A DNA stretch of 9,483 nt from Candidatus Saccharimonadota bacterium (lineage in GTDB: Bacteria; Patescibacteriota; Saccharimonadia; Saccharimonadales; Saccharimonadaceae). The stretch is from contig CAJPSU010000018.1 of the NCBI GenBank assembly GCA_905373345.1, positions 1 to 9,483 of the forward strand, written 5' to 3'. The position numbers and the translations under genes are program-made. Below are positions 6,603 through 9,483 of this stretch, piece by piece. Under the pieces are notes generated by a model. That model ran no database searches. It was not told the DNA's origin and saw nothing but the letters and a program-made list of their open reading frames with translations. The first letter of the stretch is position 1; each line of letters begins with the position of its first letter.

Positions 6603-8987
6603 CTACTTTTTCTTTGCCTTTGCTGATGAAGCGCGTGGTTTGCTGGTTTTTTGCGCAGTACTGCGCCGTCCGCGCGCACGTTTGGCGGGTGCAGCGGTAA
6701 TTATCTCGCGCGCTTGTTCGGCTGTGATTGTTTTCGGGTCGGTGTCTTTCGGGATTTTTGCGTTCTTTTTACCGTCGGTGACGTATGGTCCGAAGCGCCC
6801 GTTGAGTACTTTGACATCGCCAAAATCGGCGATATGTTTTTCGGCTTCGGCTTGCAGTTTTGCGGCGTATAACTCGCGTGCTTTTGCTTCGGTAATTTCG
6901 CGCGGGTCATCTTCTTTTAGGCTGACATATAGCTTGCCGACTTGAATGTATGGTCCGAAGCGCCCGATATTGGCGTTAATATCTTGCCCGTCCTCGGTCG
7001 TGCCGACAAGCCGCGGCAGCTCGAACGCTTTGAGTGCTTGCTCTAATGTGACGGTGCTGATTTTTGTACCACGCGGCAGTGGCGCGAAGTGCGGTTTCTC
7101 GTCGCTATCGGTGCTGCCGAGCTGGAGCATCGGCCCGAAGCGCCCGAAGCGTGCGATGATCGGCTTGCCGGTTTTCGGGTCAGTGCCGATGTCGCGCGAA
7201 TCGCCAACCTTACTGCGGTCAATTGCGCCCGATTGCTCAATGCGGGCATGAAACGGCTCGTAAAAGCTATGCAGCATGGCGTTGCGCGTTAATTTATCGC
7301 TTGCGATGTCATCGAAATCTTTCTCGACGTTGGCGGTAAATCCGTAATCAACGACTGGCTTAAAATGATCGGTAAGAAAGCCGCTGATAAGCTCGCCCGC
7401 TGGCGTTGGTATGAGTTTGCCCCGGGTCGAGCCGGTTTTTTCGGTCTGGATGTCGCGTTCAACATTCCCATCAATACGCTGCAGCACGATAATGTCGCGC
7501 GGCTCGCCTTCGGATTCGCCGCGTTCAGCGTAACCGCGCGTTTGGATTGTATTCATGATCGTGGCATAGGTACTCGGGCGGCCGATGCCGAGCTCTTCAA
7601 GTTTCTTGACAAGCGTACCTTCGGTGTAGCGCGCAGGCGGACGAGCAAAGACTTGGCGCGCCTCCATGGAATATTCGCGCACAAGATCGCCAGCGGTGAA
7701 TGTTGGTAGGATTGCATCGTCTTTGCCGCCGCCGTAAACGCGCAAGAAGCCGTCGAAGACGATGGTGTGCCCTTTAGCTTCAAAAACGAGGTTGTCTACA
7801 TTAGCAGTACTATTGATCGCTTGCTTGGTGTCCGTCTGTTCAATCCGGATCGTTACCGTTGTGTTCTCTATCTTGGCGGATGCCATTTGGCTGGCGAGCG
7901 TGCGCCGGCGGATGAGGTCGTAGAGCTTTTGGTCGTAGCCGTTGCCGCTGACCGATTCGCGCGTGACATCGGTTGGACGGATCGCTTCGTGGGCTTCTTG
8001 CGCGCCGGCAGATTTCGTTTTGAATGTGCGGACGTGGCTGTATTCAATGCCGTAGAGTCGCTTGATGTAATCGGCGCTAGCGGCAATTGCCTGTCCTGAT
8101 AGGTTTACGCTGTCGGTGCGCATGTATGTAATGCGCCCCTCTTGATATAATTTCTGCGCACTCGCCATAGTGGCGCGGCTGCTCATACCTAGCTTGGCGT
8201 TGGCTTCTTGCTGCAACGTGCTGGTGGTGAATGGCGCGGCAGGGTTGCGGGTTGACGGCGATGTCTTTATATCGTCAATGATATATTTTGCGTTGTTCAG
8301 TGATTCTAGGAAGGCGCGCGCATCAGCTTCAGTATCAAACCGCTGCTTAAGTTCGGCTTTGACTTCTTGTCCGTCGTATATGAATACGGCGGTAACCTTG
8401 AATTGGAAGCTACCCGCGAACTGCTCAATTTCATGCTCGCGTTCAACCAGCAGACGTACAGCTGGACTCTGCACGCGTCCAGCGGATTTACCGCCTGGGA
8501 CTTTTTGCCAGACGACAGGGCTTAGTTCAAAGCCAACGAGGCGGTCTAAGATTTGCCTTGCCTGCTGCGCTTCAACGAGTTTCATGTCAACGGTACGTGG
8601 GTGTTGGATCGCTGTCTCAATTGCAGGTTTGGTGATTTCATGAAAGGTAATGCGCTTAGTGGTGGCGGGGTCAAGATTCAAAACTTCGCATAGATGCCAA
8701 GCGATTGCTTCCCCTTCGCGGTCTTCATCAGTGGCGAGCCAGACATTTGCTGCGCCGACTGCCTTGACGGCTTTTTTTAGTTCGGTGATAATTTTTTTCT
8801 TTTCAGGATCAATCTCGTATATAGTTTTGAAATCGTGTGCAACATCAATCGGCGGCGTGCCGTCTTTGGTTTTTTTCGCAATAGAGCGGATATGCCCTAC
8901 GCTTGACAAAACATGAAAATCATGCCCAAGATATTTTTCAATGGTTTTTGCTTTTGCCGGCGACTCGACGATAACGAGGTTCTTCAT
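6603..8987 (-). CDS. topA: DNA topoisomerase I (type IA)
   Basis: Relaxes negative supercoils by cutting one strand through a 5'-phosphotyrosine link. The 794 residues are complete. The TOPRIM domain starts at residue 1 (LVIVESPAKAKTI, catalytic Glu8) and includes the metal-binding DEDRE at 87-91. The active-site Tyr is 288 in GRITYMRTDS. Other family signatures are PGGKSAGRVQSPAVRLLVERE (from 164), EAHEAIRPTD (331-340) and GIGRPSTYATI (467-477). The C-terminus has no Cys4 zinc fingers. Instead it has at least three topoisomerase C-terminal repeats marked by GRFGPML, GRFGPYI and GRFGPYV (about 615, 675 and 730), then a Lys/Arg/Ala tail (767-794) likely to contact DNA. Zinc-free tails of this kind occur in several bacterial lineages. 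ATG 8987 is fixed by the TOPRIM start and the promoter just before it. It is a housekeeping gene, not accessory cargo. Confidence 0.97.
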   Translation of the reverse strand: MKNLVIVESPAKAKTIEKYLGHDFHVLSSVGHIRSIAKKTKDGTPPIDVAHDFKTIYEIDPEKKKIITELKKAVKAVGAANVWLATDEDREGEAIAWHLCEVLNLDPATTKRITFHEITKPAIETAIQHPRTVDMKLVEAQQARQILDRLVGFELSPVVWQKVPGGKSAGRVQSPAVRLLVEREHEIEQFAGSFQFKVTAVFIYDGQEVKAELKQRFDTEADARAFLESLNNAKYIIDDIKTSPSTRNPAAPFTTSTLQQEANAKLGMSSRATMASAQKLYQEGRITYMRTDSVNLSGQAIAASADYIKRLYGIEYSHVRTFKTKSAGAQEAHEAIRPTDVTRESVSGNGYDQKLYDLIRRRTLASQMASAKIENTTVTIRIEQTDTKQAINSTANVDNLVFEAKGHTIVFDGFLRVYGGGKDDAILPTFTAGDLVREYSMEARQVFARPPARYTEGTLVKKLEELGIGRPSTYATIMNTIQTRGYAERGESEGEPRDIIVLQRIDGNVERDIQTEKTGSTRGKLIPTPAGELISGFLTDHFKPVVDYGFTANVEKDFDDIASDKLTRNAMLHSFYEPFHARIEQSGAIDRSKVGDSRDIGTDPKTGKPIIARFGRFGPMLQLGSTDSDEKPHFAPLPRGTKISTVTLEQALKAFELPRLVGTTEDGQDINANIGRFGPYIQVGKLYVSLKEDDPREITEAKARELYAAKLQAEAEKHIADFGDVKVLNGRFGPYVTDGKKNAKIPKDTDPKTITAEQAREIITAAPAKRARGRRSTAQKTSKPRASSAKAKKK

Positions 8988-8995
8988 ATCTGTCT

Positions 8996-9024
8996 ATAAT
9001 ATAGTGCATTGCGAAAAATGCCAA
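8996..9024 (-). promoter_or_regulatory. Predicted near-leaderless topA promoter
   Basis: TTGGCA (9024-9019), 17-base spacer, TATTAT (9001-8996). The predicted start is near 8989, two bases before ATG 8987, with no Shine-Dalgarno. The promoter fits within the 51-base gap after the upstream gene's stop. Confidence 0.55.
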
Positions 9025-9038
9025 ATTGCTTGAGGCGG

Positions 9039-9483
9039 CTATTGGGCAACTTGCCGCACGTACGTGTATGAGGAATGAAGTGCGCATGGCAGAGATGCGG
9101 CGAAAGCGAGCCCGCCAACAGCCCGAGAAACTGTCGCGATCGTTTCGTGGCCGCTTCGTTCTGCTGTGGCGCCGATACCGTAAGCGAATATTGATGCCAT
9201 CTTTCCGGCCATCGCAAGTTTGCCTGATGTTGTCGGGCGGATTGATTTGCCGGGATATTTCAGCATGGTTGCGGCGGTTGCAAGCGCATTGGTGGTTTGT
9301 AAGCTGGCGAGCGCGGCTGCGATTTCCCTTGGTATGATACCCTTCTTCGTGAATTCATATATAATTTTTGCGGTTGCGATTTTGTCGAGACTGGCGTCTG
9401 TCAATGCGCCGAAATTGCTCGTTTGTCCTGTGACGCGCGCCACTTTGCCGTCAAGCGCGTCAAGCCCCCGCCCGGCGATAAGC
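9039..9483 (-). CDS. CDP-alcohol phosphatidyltransferase, C-terminal part (N-terminus beyond window)
   Basis: An integral-membrane enzyme that joins a CDP-activated lipid to an alcohol (glycerol phosphate, inositol, serine or similar) to make phospholipid. The frame is open to the right edge, adding about 14 codons (LIAGRGLDALDGK) before an internal GTG at 9443 that is not the true start. Together these give the complete family signature D-x2-D-G-x2-A-R-x8-G-x3-D-x3-D: DALDGKVAR, eight residues, G, ALT, D, ASL, D. The four Asp bind the metal and CDP. Downstream are hydrophobic segments consistent with membrane helices (AAALASLQTTNALATAATML, LAMAGKMASIFAYGIGAT and AVGGLAFAASLPCALHSSY). The signature does not reveal the alcohol; PgsA-like phosphatidylglycerophosphate synthase is the commonest case. 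It ends 51 bases before topA. Confidence 0.87.
   Translation of the reverse strand, partial: LIAGRGLDALDGKVARVTGQTSNFGALTDASLDKIATAKIIYEFTKKGIIPREIAAALASLQTTNALATAATMLKYPGKSIRPTTSGKLAMAGKMASIFAYGIGATAERSGHETIATVSRAVGGLAFAASLPCALHSSYTYVRQVAQ

Noticed and set aside
8170..8643. Plus-strand 157-residue open frame antisense to topA
   Set aside because: Low-complexity Ser/Ala/Arg composition without family motifs, overlapping conserved topA codons; a shadow frame.
9039..9443. Complete 134-residue protein starting at GTG 9443
   Set aside because: The frame continues upstream and the residues before GTG complete the phosphatidyltransferase Asp motif, so the true start is outside the window.

Overview
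The window carries six protein-coding genes, all on the minus strand, in compact intergenic spacing. It most likely comes from a Candidate Phyla Radiation (Patescibacteria) bacterium, probably Saccharibacteria. That placement is an inference. It rests on a large membrane-anchored TraG/VirB4-like ATPase standing alone as in many CPR genomes, a sigma-region-4 protein fused to HARE-type modules, a topoisomerase I without zinc fingers, mixed AT/GC composition, and promoters placed almost on top of start codons. No rRNA or tRNA is present to settle it.

Layout in transcription order (high to low coordinates): a CDP-alcohol phosphatidyltransferase missing its N-terminus at the right edge (9039-9483); topA, DNA topoisomerase I (6603-8987); a membrane-anchored alpha/beta hydrolase (5370-6467); a sigma-region-4/HARE-like regulator (4005-5054) behind the best promoter in the window; a 920-residue TraG/VirB4-like ATPase (1089-3851); a 260-base non-coding stretch with a promoter, palindrome and strong hairpin; and the first 276 codons of a type II-C Cas9 running off the left edge (1-828).

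The most notable content is the cas9 start and the non-coding block ahead of it. That block could encode the tracrRNA or be the leader/terminator region between the ATPase gene and cas9. The rest of cas9, any cas1/cas2 and any CRISPR array lie outside the window.

The second theme is transcription. Five of the six genes have a visible start, and each of these has a plausible sigma70-type promoter. In three (cas9, the hydrolase, topA) the predicted transcription start falls within 0-2 bases of the ATG and no Shine-Dalgarno is present, so they are predicted to be leaderless. The ATPase gene has a leader of about 7 bases. Only the sigma4/HARE regulator has a normal leader, about 62 bases long, with a GGAG ribosome binding site and a competing-hairpin region. 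Each gene appears to be its own transcription unit rather than part of one operon.
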